Virus record (IMG/VR): IMGVR_UViG_3300021962_000490
Location: 1 to 28,705 of that record
DNA length: 28,705 bases
Source of the DNA: a virus
Reading direction: 5' to 3' (one strand)
A program made the position numbers and the translations under genes. A model generated the notes under the pieces. It had not been told where the DNA came from. It ran no database searches and saw only the letters and a list, made by a program, of their open reading frames with translations. This document shows, piece by piece, positions 1 to 9,030 of this stretch. Each line of letters opens with the position of its first letter. Position 1 is the stretch's first letter.

Positions 1-2208
1 CCATTAGCATCAAGTGTAAATGATTTTTACAATGGTTTAACGATTTATATAACATCTGGTACAGGTGCTGGTCAGTCAGCTGTGATTTCAGATTATGTTG
101 GATCAACAAAAGTAGCAACACTTGCAACACCTATAGCAGTAGCTTCAGTTGTTGGATTGCCAGATAAAGAAACATATTCCATTGGTTCAAACACAGGTTC
201 AATTGAAACTAATGAACGTGGTGATTTTTTTGGTGTGTTTACGGTACCAGCAAACAGTTTCCATACTGGCCAAAAAGTCTTCCGTTTAGACAATCGCATT
301 AACAATAATGCTGCTACAGTATCAACATATGCAGAAGGTACCTTCTATGCAGAAGGACTACAAGTCAATAAACAAAATATTGATTTTGGTGCATCACCAT
401 CTGGAGCAAAAGATACTTTCAGACAAACATTGTATAAAGATTCTTCTTATACAACCAATACAACAGAAGTACAATCAAGAAGAATAGTTACAGATTTGGA
501 ACCACCGCCGCCTTGGACAGGTGATCCTGTTGCTCAAACTTTCCAGATTGACCCAACAAACTTTCCAAATGGTGCTTTTATATCAACAATCAGAGTGTTC
601 TTTGCATCAAAACCAACATCAACAAATGATGGTTCACCAATAACACTTTCAATTGTTGGTACACTGAATGGTTATCCAAACGGAGTAACATTGGATCATG
701 CGGTGGCCACTTTGGATCCAACTAAAGTTAGAGTTTCTTCTACACCACAATACTTGGATACAAACGCATACACAGAATTCACATTTAGTTCACCAGTTTA
801 TATTCAATCTGGTGTATTGTATGCGTTTATGGTAAAATCTTCGTCAAATGAATATACATTGTGGACCGCATCAAACAATGAAGAAGCATTACCGTCAACG
901 GTAAAAAATCTTCCGACTGATCCATATCCAAGTTCAATTACAAAGATATCTGCTGCACATTATGTTGGTGGTTTATTCCTTTCTCAGAATTCACAAACAT
1001 GGGAAGCAGATCAAAACCAAAATCTAATGTTTACAATTGAACGTTGTGTGTTTAACACTGCTGTTACACCATCAATCAGAATGGTTATACCTAAAAAGTT
1101 GCCACAAAGAACTTTGGTTGATTCTGAAATTGATTTCTATAAAAATGCAAACACAATGACAGATTTGATATCAACAACATCAAATTCTAATATATTAGTG
1201 GATGCTTTTAATATATCAACAACCGATTTTGTTCCATCATCAACCTCAATCAACTATACCTATGATGCAACACTGCAAGGTGGTACATCTGCTGGCCAAG
1301 TTGCAATAAATCCAGGTAAATTTGGTACAACAATGTATGAACACATTTATTTGGATGATAATCAACGACAAAGAGTTTTGGTTGCCAATTCGGAAACATC
1401 TTTCTCATTGTACGGCCAGTTATCATCACAAGATAATGCAGTTTCTCCAGTCATTTCTGATGCTGGTACTACTGTATTTACAGTTCAATACAACATAAAC
1501 AATTGTGAATTGTCAAATAGTTTGATATCTATTGTTTCTCAAGGAAGCAGTTATGCAACAGGCAATACAACAGTTGCCATTTCTGCGCCAACAGGTGTAA
1601 ATGCAGTACAAGCTTATGCATCACCTGTGATTGAAGCTGGTAAAATTACTTCAATTTACCTAACAACACCAGGTTCAGGATACATAGAAACACCAACTGT
1701 TTCAATTGATGTTTCTGGTGGTTCTGCGGCAGGTGCATCTGCAATCATTACAGGTGAAACTTCCAAGAATGGTGGTCCTGCAGCAACAAGATATATAACC
1801 AAGAAGGTTGTGTTGGAAGCAGGTTTTGATTCTGGAGATTTGAATGTCTATTTGTCTGCATATCGTCCCGCAAAAACAGATATACAAGTGTACTACAAGA
1901 TTTTGAATAGAAATGATACGCAATCTTTTGCTGATGGTTCTTGGATCCTAATGACCAAAACAAAGAATTCTAATACATTGTATTCTAAATTCAGAGGTGA
2001 TTTGCATGAATACACTTTTGCACCAGGAAGTTTAGGTACAGAACAAGGTTATGTTTCTTATACATCAACAAATGGCCAAACATATAACTCATTCAATCAG
2101 TTTGCAATCAAAATTGTTTTGTTGACTACAGATACAACTATTGTACCTTATTTGACAGACATGAGATGTATTGCACTACCTTCAAATATCAATAGTTCGA
2201 TTGCATAA
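1..2208 (+). CDS. Large virion structural protein, 5'-truncated (T4-like marine phage type)
   Basis: The frame is open from the first base, so the gene begins outside the window; a GTG at 82 lies inside the reading frame and is not a convincing start. 735 residues are visible and end in TAA at 2206-2208. The visible start has a TSGTGAGQ motif followed by VGSTKVATLA, a pattern I recall from large virion proteins of T4-like cyanophages. The middle (from about base 540 to 1060) resembles the beta-sandwich segment of those proteins, with NGYPNG and SPVYIQSGVLYAFMV. A GSGYIETPTVSI segment near base 1675 looks like a short all-beta repeat module. There is no signal peptide or membrane segment. The gene sits 2 nt before the next small gene. 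I infer a baseplate- or fibre-associated structural role; the exact position in the virion cannot be told. Confidence 0.75.
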   Translation, partial: PLASSVNDFYNGLTIYITSGTGAGQSAVISDYVGSTKVATLATPIAVASVVGLPDKETYSIGSNTGSIETNERGDFFGVFTVPANSFHTGQKVFRLDNRINNNAATVSTYAEGTFYAEGLQVNKQNIDFGASPSGAKDTFRQTLYKDSSYTTNTTEVQSRRIVTDLEPPPPWTGDPVAQTFQIDPTNFPNGAFISTIRVFFASKPTSTNDGSPITLSIVGTLNGYPNGVTLDHAVATLDPTKVRVSSTPQYLDTNAYTEFTFSSPVYIQSGVLYAFMVKSSSNEYTLWTASNNEEALPSTVKNLPTDPYPSSITKISAAHYVGGLFLSQNSQTWEADQNQNLMFTIERCVFNTAVTPSIRMVIPKKLPQRTLVDSEIDFYKNANTMTDLISTTSNSNILVDAFNISTTDFVPSSTSINYTYDATLQGGTSAGQVAINPGKFGTTMYEHIYLDDNQRQRVLVANSETSFSLYGQLSSQDNAVSPVISDAGTTVFTVQYNINNCELSNSLISIVSQGSSYATGNTTVAISAPTGVNAVQAYASPVIEAGKITSIYLTTPGSGYIETPTVSIDVSGGSAAGASAIITGETSKNGGPAATRYITKKVVLEAGFDSGDLNVYLSAYRPAKTDIQVYYKILNRNDTQSFADGSWILMTKTKNSNTLYSKFRGDLHEYTFAPGSLGTEQGYVSYTSTNGQTYNSFNQFAIKIVLLTTDTTIVPYLTDMRCIALPSNINSSIA

Positions 2209-2210
2209 TT

Positions 2211-2432
2211 ATGACATACTTGAGGGTTGAAGGTACAAAATTGGTTAGAGACACTAGAAGTGGTGCAATCATAAACCAAGATAAAAATGGTTTGGATGAA
2301 TATTTAAATAAACGCCGAGCACTAGAGTCTCAAAAAGAAGAAATAAATAATGTTAAGTCTGAGGTCAAAGTGCTCAGGGAAGATATAACGGAAATAAAAA
2401 GTTTGTTATTAAAACTATTAGAAAAAGGTTAA
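2211..2432 (+). CDS. Small coiled-coil virion-associated protein, 73 aa
   Basis: The protein has a short N-terminal part (LRVEGTKLVRDTRSGAIINQ) followed by a charged, heptad-like helix from about residue 35 to the end, rich in Lys, Glu, Leu and Ile. This two-part layout, an R-V-E-G start, a VRDxxSGAI motif and a C-terminal coiled coil ending in LLLKLLEKG, matches a small protein I recall from T4-like cyanophages, where it lies beside large structural genes. Its function is not known to me. It begins 2 nt after the upstream stop and ends 1 nt before the next ATG, so it is probably co-transcribed and translationally coupled with both neighbours. A role as a trimerising or bridging component is only inference. 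Confidence 0.75.
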   Translation: MTYLRVEGTKLVRDTRSGAIINQDKNGLDEYLNKRRALESQKEEINNVKSEVKVLREDITEIKSLLLKLLEKG

Positions 2433-2433
2433 A

Positions 2434-5400
2434 ATGGCTAATACAGTATCCTCATTAAGTTATGCCAATACATTTGGTGATTGGATGGTTGCGACCAACA
2501 ATCTGGTTACCGAAAACAACATTCTTGCCAAAGAAAATTATGTCAAAGATTCTGGAACATTATTCCTTTCAGAAAATTCACAGACAGCATTACAATCAAA
2601 CGGAAATGTTATTGTTCAAAAGACATTTTCAGTGCAAGGTATTGGTTCTTCTGCAATCATTCAAAACAATTTGAATGTGGAAGGGCAAGGTTACTTTTCA
2701 AATGGAAATCTAAGTCTTGCAACAACAGGAACAGCCAATGTTGGTAATGTATTAAACGTTTTAGGATCAGACACAGCACTAAGAGTTGCAAACAATTCAC
2801 GATTTGGTGGAAGCATTTCTGTAGTAGGTGGAACATTTACAGAAACATTGCAGTCAAACAATTCTGTCAACACTTCTAATGCTTCAATTTTCAACACACT
2901 GTATACCAACAGAATACAATCAAATACCAGTGTATTGACAGGTACACTTTCTGCAAACAACAAAGTGTTTACTAATGATGTGCAAGCAAACACAAGTATT
3001 CTTACTGCAACTATTCAGGCCAATACACATGTTACTACAACATCTGTTGGTGTAAGTGGCACAGCTTGGGTAAATGTGTTACAAGCAAACACATCTACCA
3101 ATACAGCCAATGCATCCGTTATACATACCTTGTGGGCAAATGTAGTACAGGCAAACATATCTACAAATACAGCAACAGCTTCTGTTACTGGTACCACATT
3201 TACAGATGTATTACAAGCCAATACATCATCCAACACTTCCAATGCATCGGTTATGCACACACTATATGCAAATGTAGTGCAAGCCAACTCATCAACCAAT
3301 ACATCTAATGCATCGGTTATGCATACACTATATGCTAATGTTGTGCAAGCTAATGTGTCAACCAATACAACAACAGCTTCTGTCACTGGTACCACATTTA
3401 CAGATGTATTGCAAGCAAATACATTTACAACAACTGCAACAGCTTTTGTATCTGGCATCACACACACGAATCAATTGCAAGCAAATACATCAGCAAATAC
3501 TACAACATTATCAGTAACAGGAACTTCTTTTACTAATGTGTTACAAGCTAATACATCATCTAATACATCCAATGCATCTGTTGTATGGACATTATATTCC
3601 AATGTAGTTCAGGCTAATGTATCAACAAATACAAGAACTGCTTCAGTTACTGGTACCACATTTACAGATAAACTTCAAGCCAATACATCTGCAAACACCG
3701 ATACATTATCTGTGTATGGTACCACATATACAGATAAACTTCAAGCAAACACATTTATTAATACTAGCACATTGTCTGTATATGGTATCACATTTACTGA
3801 TATATTACAAGCAAACACCCGTGTTAACACAGTAAATGTTTGGGCAACCGACACAGTAAGAGCAAACACAATAAGAGCAAATACTGATGTTTGGACACCA
3901 AATGTACGCATTTCCAATTTAATTGATGCCGGAAGTGCTGAAGCGAGAGTTCACAACCTACAAGTCGGTGAAGGTGGTTTAAGTATTGCTGGTAATTTCA
4001 CACTTAATGGAAGAACAGTATTTAATTCAAATGAATTTATAATAAGTCAAGGAACACCAAATCAAACATCAAAATTTAGCACTTTCAGAACAGCTAATGG
4101 TGTAGCAAATGGTGTTGCATCAAATGCATCTATTCGTTGGAATGAAACAGGAAATTATTTTGATATTAATGATGTAGATAGTTTTGAATCATCTTCATAC
4201 TACAGAATTATTACCGAACAACAAATTAGTGATTCAATATCAACTACTGATGGAACTAAAGCTGCATCACTGACTGCTGCAAAAACACTAAATGATAATA
4301 TAACAGCAGCAAATACTTGGTTAAAAAGTCGTTCAGATTCCGCATCATTGTATGCAAATGGTGCATTCCGTGATGCAAACTCCGTTTCAATTTATGCCAA
4401 TAGTGCATTTGGTGCTGCCAACTCAGCATCATCTTATGCCAATTCTGCTTTTGCTTCGGCCAACAACGTTGCTCCACAAATTGCGCCTGCATTTGCACAG
4501 GCTAATGCGGCTTTCGGTAAAGCTAATGCTGCAACTGCTGAGATTAAAGGAACAAGAGGTTCAATATCACCAACAAGTGCATCATTAACCTTAACATCTA
4601 ATAACGGCATTGCAATACATTCAGTTACTGCAAACACATTGGCAATTAGTACATCACAAGATTTGCAAACAACCGCAAGTCCATCATTTACAGGATTGAC
4701 AGTAACAGGAACTCCTTTATCAACATCATCTGGTGGTACTGGTTCAACATCAGCTTCGTCAGCTTTCAATACATTGATTGCAGCTGCTACAGGTACAGCA
4801 AGTGGAACTTCAGGTTACGTACTTGCAACTGGTGGTACAGGTAATTTCTACTGGACTGCTGCTGGTGCAGGTGGTGCAGGCACTCAACCTGGTACTAGAA
4901 TTACATCAAATAGATTGTCATATACTGGAGATGGTACAACAACAATATTCACAACACCAACATTCAGTCAGGCCAACCAAGTCAGAGTGTATATTAATGG
5001 TGTTCGACAATTAGAATCTGAATATACTTTAAATTCTGGCACATCTAGAGTAACAATGTCTGTTGCACCAGTTATTAATGATAAAATATTGGTTGAAGTT
5101 GATGGTTATACAGTGTATGAATATTTTGCAAATAACATTGTATATGGTCCAGCAACAGGAGCACTTACAACAGGTACTATTCAGTCTGCAATTGATGGTT
5201 TGGAATCTGGTAAAATGCCAAAAACTGGCGGCACATTTTCTGGTCAAGTTATTGGTCAAACAATAAACAAAGCAACCGCAAACACTTCATTCGCAACTGG
5301 ACAATATGTACACGATTTAGCAAATTCTAGTTGGACATTCTCACACAGTATAACCGGTAATGCAGGTACAGTAACAAATGGATTGTATTCAACAGGAAGT

Positions 5401-7317
5401 TATGCAAATCCTACTTGGTTAACATCATTAAATGCAGATAAATTATCTGGTGGTACAATTTCAAGTACTATACTAGGCAATTCATCACACTTTATTGGTA
5501 CAACTTCTATTGCATTGAATCGTGCAACTGGATTCCAAAGACTGACAGGTGTGAATATTAACGGAATTGCTGATAGTGCTAATAATCTTATTAGTACTGC
5601 TGGAGATTTAGGTTATACTGTGTCTGGCCAAGATGTTTCTTATGTTGGCCATTTAGGACCACAAGTTCAATCACAAGGCGCTGGTGCTGCGGCCATGTCT
5701 TTTCACAGACCTGGATTATATGCAATTAATTTTGGACTTGGTACCGATAACCAATTAAGAACTGGCGGATGGAGTCGAGGCGGCGCTTCTTATGTTATAC
5801 TAGATTCTGGTAACTATAATTCATATGCACCATCATTAACAGGCACTGGTGCTTCTGGAAATTGGAATATCACTTCTGCATTTGCTACGAATTCTACTTA
5901 TGCAAATAACGTAACAATGGGTTTCAATTCCAATTGGAATACCGATTTCTCACACGCTCCGGCCGGAAGTACAGTTCTTCGTGGTGATACTTCATCAGGA
6001 AGCTCAACTGGTGGTCCAGGTGGAAGTTGGTGGTTCCAACAGAACATGCGTCACACCAATGCATCTAATTTATGGGGTGTTCAGGTTGCATGGGGTTGGG
6101 AAGACAATGCTAATTTACTTAGAACCAGAAATATACAAAATGGTAATTATGGTGGCTGGGTAACATATATCAACAGCACCAACATTGGTTCACAGTCTGT
6201 TTCTTATGCTACAAGTGCTGGTTCTGCTACAAATGCAGGTTATGCTACAAGTGCTGGAAATTCAACAACTGTTGCTGGATTAAATGTACATGCAGATAGA
6301 AACAATGAATCAAACAAAATTGTAAGAACTGATGCAAGCGGTTATTTACAAACCGGTTACATTAATTCAAGTAATGGTGACGAAAATAATGCTAGCAACC
6401 CACCAAGAGTTTGGGGTACAAACGGTAGTGATAGTTACTTGCGTTCATATCAAACCGGATCGTTGAGTGTTGGTTATGCTGGAAGTGCTGGAAATGCCAC
6501 TTATGCTGGAAGTGCTGGATATGCTGGAAATGCTGGATATGCATCAAGTGCTGGAAATGCTGGATACGCCACAACTGCTGGTTCAGCATCAAATGTTACT
6601 CAAGGCACAGCATACTTTACTTATCAAGAAATGGCTGGAATGGGATCAGTTGGAGGTGTTATTTACACTTCCACTGGAGGACCCGCAGGAGGTTGGAATT
6701 CAGTTCAGTATTTAAATATTCCTAGCGCAGGTTGGTGGAACATAACCGAACCAGATATGTTCTATCGTGGTCAAAGATTAAATAGCAGTATGTGGTTAGG
6801 CGGCACTGTTTATCTATGGTTGGTTGTTGAAGTTCTTGTTGATGGTATTTGGAGATTAATTAAATTAACAACACAAAATTATGATACGGTTAATTATATG
6901 CCAGCTGACGGTAATGTCTATGTTGCAGGAAGACCATTTCAAACATACGGACCTTATGGTTATTTTCATTGGTCTAACGAGGACACCACTTTTGCGGCGT
7001 TAGGTCGCCAAAAAACACCATATTACCTAGCTGCAGGTAATAACGTCAGAGTTACAATGAGATGGGTTAATGATTATTTTAGACCAGGTACGCATTGGTG
7101 GGAAACATCTGGGTTAGCTACCAGTAGAGCACATTATGCGGATAGTGTTCTTGGCTGGAGAAATGATGGAACTATTCCAAGCGCCACAAACAAACATGTT
7201 TATAGAATACCAGATACCGTTAATGTTGAATGGAGAGCATATGCTAACTACCAACCCGCAGGATATTGGTATGCTGGAGGCCATGTAAGATTTATGGCAT
7301 ATAAAGTTGGTACATAA
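2434..7317 (+). CDS. Giant tail fibre protein, 1627 aa, with 22-residue repeat shaft and aromatic-rich tip
   Basis: Start chosen at the ATG 1 nt after the upstream stop, with an AAAGG ribosome site at 2424-2428. Regions in order: N-terminal beta-rich part (1-138); a shaft of about 15 repeats of 22 residues (139-479) built on L/V-Q-A-N-T-S-x-N-T; a middle domain; Ala-Asn heptads (about 633-703); a beta domain starting near residue 828 with TGDGTTTIF and a VYINGVRQ strand; a beta region with a GGSWWFQQNMRHTNASN stretch near 1190; a Gly-Ala-rich part with YAGSAG units (about 1348-1386); and a Trp/Tyr-rich C-terminal domain (about 1391-1627). Long tail fibres of T4-like phages have this plan: N-terminal attachment, repetitive trimeric shaft, receptor-binding tip. 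No chaperone or S74 domain is seen at its C-terminus, so it may depend on a separate chaperone. Fibre identity is strong; which fibre it is remains unknown. Confidence 0.85.
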   Translation: MANTVSSLSYANTFGDWMVATNNLVTENNILAKENYVKDSGTLFLSENSQTALQSNGNVIVQKTFSVQGIGSSAIIQNNLNVEGQGYFSNGNLSLATTGTANVGNVLNVLGSDTALRVANNSRFGGSISVVGGTFTETLQSNNSVNTSNASIFNTLYTNRIQSNTSVLTGTLSANNKVFTNDVQANTSILTATIQANTHVTTTSVGVSGTAWVNVLQANTSTNTANASVIHTLWANVVQANISTNTATASVTGTTFTDVLQANTSSNTSNASVMHTLYANVVQANSSTNTSNASVMHTLYANVVQANVSTNTTTASVTGTTFTDVLQANTFTTTATAFVSGITHTNQLQANTSANTTTLSVTGTSFTNVLQANTSSNTSNASVVWTLYSNVVQANVSTNTRTASVTGTTFTDKLQANTSANTDTLSVYGTTYTDKLQANTFINTSTLSVYGITFTDILQANTRVNTVNVWATDTVRANTIRANTDVWTPNVRISNLIDAGSAEARVHNLQVGEGGLSIAGNFTLNGRTVFNSNEFIISQGTPNQTSKFSTFRTANGVANGVASNASIRWNETGNYFDINDVDSFESSSYYRIITEQQISDSISTTDGTKAASLTAAKTLNDNITAANTWLKSRSDSASLYANGAFRDANSVSIYANSAFGAANSASSYANSAFASANNVAPQIAPAFAQANAAFGKANAATAEIKGTRGSISPTSASLTLTSNNGIAIHSVTANTLAISTSQDLQTTASPSFTGLTVTGTPLSTSSGGTGSTSASSAFNTLIAAATGTASGTSGYVLATGGTGNFYWTAAGAGGAGTQPGTRITSNRLSYTGDGTTTIFTTPTFSQANQVRVYINGVRQLESEYTLNSGTSRVTMSVAPVINDKILVEVDGYTVYEYFANNIVYGPATGALTTGTIQSAIDGLESGKMPKTGGTFSGQVIGQTINKATANTSFATGQYVHDLANSSWTFSHSITGNAGTVTNGLYSTGSYANPTWLTSLNADKLSGGTISSTILGNSSHFIGTTSIALNRATGFQRLTGVNINGIADSANNLISTAGDLGYTVSGQDVSYVGHLGPQVQSQGAGAAAMSFHRPGLYAINFGLGTDNQLRTGGWSRGGASYVILDSGNYNSYAPSLTGTGASGNWNITSAFATNSTYANNVTMGFNSNWNTDFSHAPAGSTVLRGDTSSGSSTGGPGGSWWFQQNMRHTNASNLWGVQVAWGWEDNANLLRTRNIQNGNYGGWVTYINSTNIGSQSVSYATSAGSATNAGYATSAGNSTTVAGLNVHADRNNESNKIVRTDASGYLQTGYINSSNGDENNASNPPRVWGTNGSDSYLRSYQTGSLSVGYAGSAGNATYAGSAGYAGNAGYASSAGNAGYATTAGSASNVTQGTAYFTYQEMAGMGSVGGVIYTSTGGPAGGWNSVQYLNIPSAGWWNITEPDMFYRGQRLNSSMWLGGTVYLWLVVEVLVDGIWRLIKLTTQNYDTVNYMPADGNVYVAGRPFQTYGPYGYFHWSNEDTTFAALGRQKTPYYLAAGNNVRVTMRWVNDYFRPGTHWWETSGLATSRAHYADSVLGWRNDGTIPSATNKHVYRIPDTVNVEWRAYANYQPAGYWYAGGHVRFMAYKVGT
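2848..3870 (+). repeat. 66-bp (22-residue) tandem repeat array in the fibre shaft
   Basis: Units begin at 2848, 2914, 2980, 3013, 3079, 3145, 3211, 3277, 3343, 3409, 3475, 3541, 3607, 3673, 3739 and 3805. Every step is 66 bp except 2980 to 3013, which is 33 bp, half a unit. Each unit starts L/V/I-Q-A/S-N. Two flavours occur: one continuing SVTGTTFTD and one continuing SVMHTLYAN. Neighbouring units at 3211-3342 are close copies with mostly silent differences, which points to recent tandem duplication. Expected structure is a trimeric beta shaft. Confidence 0.9.
6475..6590 (+). repeat. Gly-Ala-Tyr repeat (YAGSAG-type, about 18 bp units)
   Basis: Imperfect units coding for YAGSAG, YAGNAG and YASSAG follow one another just before the aromatic C-terminal domain of the 1627-aa fibre. 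A looser upstream copy (YATSAG) lies at about 6205-6260. It probably forms a flexible or collagen-like neck below the receptor-binding tip. Confidence 0.7.
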
Positions 7318-7349
7318 GTTGAAACTTAATTTTTAATGGAGCAAAATAA

Positions 7350-7655
7350 ATGACACTTTCAATCAATAAAATTTTACAAGTAGATTATATTCAACATACT
7401 TCCAAATTTCCACATAACACTATACGAGCCTATGTTAAAGTAAACGCTTTGCCAGAAGATCGCATTGTTGTGGAAGAATTTGAACGAGGAAAAAATATAA
7501 CACCAAATGATGTTATTCAAATCATTAATGTTGAACCCAGTCATCCTTTGTATCAAGAAATAATTGACAAATTTAATCCTCAAAAAATAAATTTTGAATC
7601 CAATGAAAATGTACATTTTTATGAAAATGTATTGGATGAAAACAAAAATGCATGA
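7350..7655 (+). CDS. Hypothetical protein, 101 aa, between two fibre genes
   Basis: I do not recognise this protein. It starts at an ATG with a TGGAG ribosome site at about 7337-7341 and ends in TGA. It is mildly charged, mixed alpha/beta in appearance, has no signal peptide, membrane segment or cysteines, and lacks the Ser/Thr/Ala/Asn bias of the fibres around it. Its composition is that of a compact soluble protein. It lies 32 nt after the giant fibre and 18 nt before the S74 fibre. In T-even phages small fibre-assembly chaperones are coded next to the fibre genes, so such a role is possible, but nothing in the sequence shows it. Confidence 0.65.
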   Translation: MTLSINKILQVDYIQHTSKFPHNTIRAYVKVNALPEDRIVVEEFERGKNITPNDVIQIINVEPSHPLYQEIIDKFNPQKINFESNENVHFYENVLDENKNA

Positions 7656-7673
7656 AATAAAAAGGCAAAATAA

Positions 7674-8906
7674 ATGACAACAAAGATTACGCCGTCAGTT
7701 CTAGAAAATACGGATGTTGTAGCAGCCACACACGGTACTGGTGCCGCAATACCAGTTATAGTTGTTGATCCACAAGGTAGAATTACTGGTGTCACCAATA
7801 CTACTATTGGTATAGCTACATCTCAAATTACTAGTGGCACACTGGCTGATGCGAGATTGCCTGATACTGGTGCTGCAGCAGGTTCATATGGAAGCGCAAG
7901 TCGTGTTCCAAGAATTATAGTGGATGCAAAAGGCAGAGCAACTGGAGTGGCCAATATTGACATACAAATTGCAACTTCTCAAATCACTGGTTATCCAACA
8001 TTTGCGGCTTCAGCAACCACAGACACAACAAATGCTTCTAATATTAGTTCAGGCACATTACCTGATGCTAGATTAAGTAATGCTGGTACTAACACCGGTT
8101 CATTTGGTTCAGCATCAGCAGTTCCTGCAATTACCGTTGATGCAAAAGGTAGAGTTACGGCTGTAACTGCAACAAATATTGCAATTGGTGCTGGTGCAGT
8201 TTCTGGTTTAGCATCTTCTGCAACCTCAGACACAACAAATGCTGGTAATATCAGTTCAGGTACATTACCGGATGCTAGATTAAGTAATGCTGGTACTAGC
8301 ACTGGTACATTTGGATCAGCATCAGTAGTTCCAAGAATTGCGGTAGATGCAAAAGGTAGGGTTACATCTGTAACTGCAACAAATATTGGAATTGCTGCCG
8401 GTTCAGTTTCTGGTTTAGCAACTGTTGCAACATCTGGAGCATACGGAGATTTGAGTGGAAGGCCCGCCATCCCCGCCATCTACTCACCACCCCAAGGTAT
8501 TGATACTAGTTCAAATCCTCAATTTAATTCATTAGGTATTGGTACTGCAGCCACTGGTACCGGGGGTGAAATTCGTGCAACTAATAACATTACTGCATAT
8601 TATTCTGATGACAGATTGAAAACTAAACTTGGTGACATTGAAAATGCACTAGATAAAATTGAACAATTAAGTGGTTTCTACTATGAAGAAAATGAATTAG
8701 CAGAATCATTAGGGTATACAAAACATCGTCAAATTGGTATATCTGCACAACAGGTTCAAAAACAATTACCGGACTGTGGAGTTGTTGTGCCTGCACCAAT
8801 TGATGAGAAATACTTAACAGTACGTTACGAAAAGTTAATTCCATTATTAATTGAAGGTATTAAAGAATTACGTGCAGAAGTAAAAGAATTGAAAAATAAT
8901 ATTTAA
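7674..8906 (+). CDS. Tail fibre/spike with C-terminal peptidase S74 self-cleaving chaperone, 410 aa
   Basis: The N-terminal two thirds consist of four related beta segments. Three carry GTLxDARL motifs at residues 55, 127 and 196 (spacing 72 and 69), each followed by a VDAKGRxT motif. A linker with YGDLSGRPAIP precedes the last 100 residues, which match the peptidase S74 (endosialidase-type intramolecular chaperone) family: SDDRLK at 311-316, an ISAQQVQKQLP motif, then YEKLIPLLIEGIKEL and a terminal coiled coil. In this family the domain trimerises the fibre and then cuts itself off just before the Ser of S-D-x-R-L-K, using a Ser/Lys pair; here these are Ser311 and Lys316. The mature fibre would therefore be about 310 residues. 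Ribosome site AAAGG at 7661-7665. Confidence 0.9.
   Translation: MTTKITPSVLENTDVVAATHGTGAAIPVIVVDPQGRITGVTNTTIGIATSQITSGTLADARLPDTGAAAGSYGSASRVPRIIVDAKGRATGVANIDIQIATSQITGYPTFAASATTDTTNASNISSGTLPDARLSNAGTNTGSFGSASAVPAITVDAKGRVTAVTATNIAIGAGAVSGLASSATSDTTNAGNISSGTLPDARLSNAGTSTGTFGSASVVPRIAVDAKGRVTSVTATNIGIAAGSVSGLATVATSGAYGDLSGRPAIPAIYSPPQGIDTSSNPQFNSLGIGTAATGTGGEIRATNNITAYYSDDRLKTKLGDIENALDKIEQLSGFYYEENELAESLGYTKHRQIGISAQQVQKQLPDCGVVVPAPIDEKYLTVRYEKLIPLLIEGIKELRAEVKELKNNI
7836..8400 (+). repeat. About 70-codon tandem repeats in the S74 fibre body
   Basis: GTLxDARL starts recur at 7836, 8052 and 8259 (216 and 207 bp apart). The second and third copies are nearly identical over about 50 bp around CTAGATTAAGTAATGCTGG. 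Each unit carries the VDAKGRxTxVTxxNI motif common in phage fibres. Confidence 0.8.
8604..8903 (+). other. Peptidase S74 intramolecular chaperone domain (coding segment)
   Basis: The segment codes for 100 residues starting at the Ser of SDDRLK. Predicted cleavage is between codons 8601-8603 (Tyr) and 8604-8606 (Ser). Catalytic Ser is coded at 8604-8606 and Lys at 8619-8621. Both are intact, so self-cleavage should be functional. The basis is the known S74 family motif. Confidence 0.88.
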
Positions 8907-9002
8907 CAACAAATTTCGAATTTTTGCGTTCCGGCCCGAAAATTTTCTCCGACAGATCCAAAAGTCCAAAAAGCGAATTTACTTTTTACGATTTCCTTTG
9001 AG

Positions 9003-9010
9003 TATAAATA
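9003..9010 (+). promoter_or_regulatory. T4-type late promoter box TATAAATA
   Basis: A perfect match to the T4 late promoter -10 box lies in the 124-nt gap at 8907-9030, the largest gap of the window. It is followed by CCTC. If transcription starts 6 nt after the box as in T4, the leader is about 15 nt and begins with the ribosome site AAAAGGGG (9016-9023) for the gene at 9031. The rest of the gap (8907-9000) shows only a weak AT-rich inverted repeat. Confidence 0.85.
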
Positions 9011-9030
9011 CCTCCAAAAGGGGTTAAACA

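Noticed and set aside
82-84. GTG at 82 as the true start of the first gene
   Set aside because: The frame stays open to base 1 with family-like sequence before it (ITSGTGAGQ), and no ribosome site precedes the GTG.
2848-3870. Regular 66-bp periodicity resembling a CRISPR-like array
   Set aside because: The repeat is in frame, codes for protein throughout, has no unique spacers, and the units vary by codon as in fibre shafts.
8968-8987. Inverted repeat AAAAAG / CTTTTT with an 8-nt loop as a possible terminator
   Set aside because: The stem has only one G-C pair and no GC-rich part or following T tract. It could be chance in AT-rich DNA.
9011-9023. CCTCC-AAAA-GGGG and, at 28042-28052, CCTC-TAA-GAGG as hairpins that hide the ribosome site
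   Set aside because: If transcription starts 6 nt past the late box, the first arm is not in the RNA, so no such hairpin can form.
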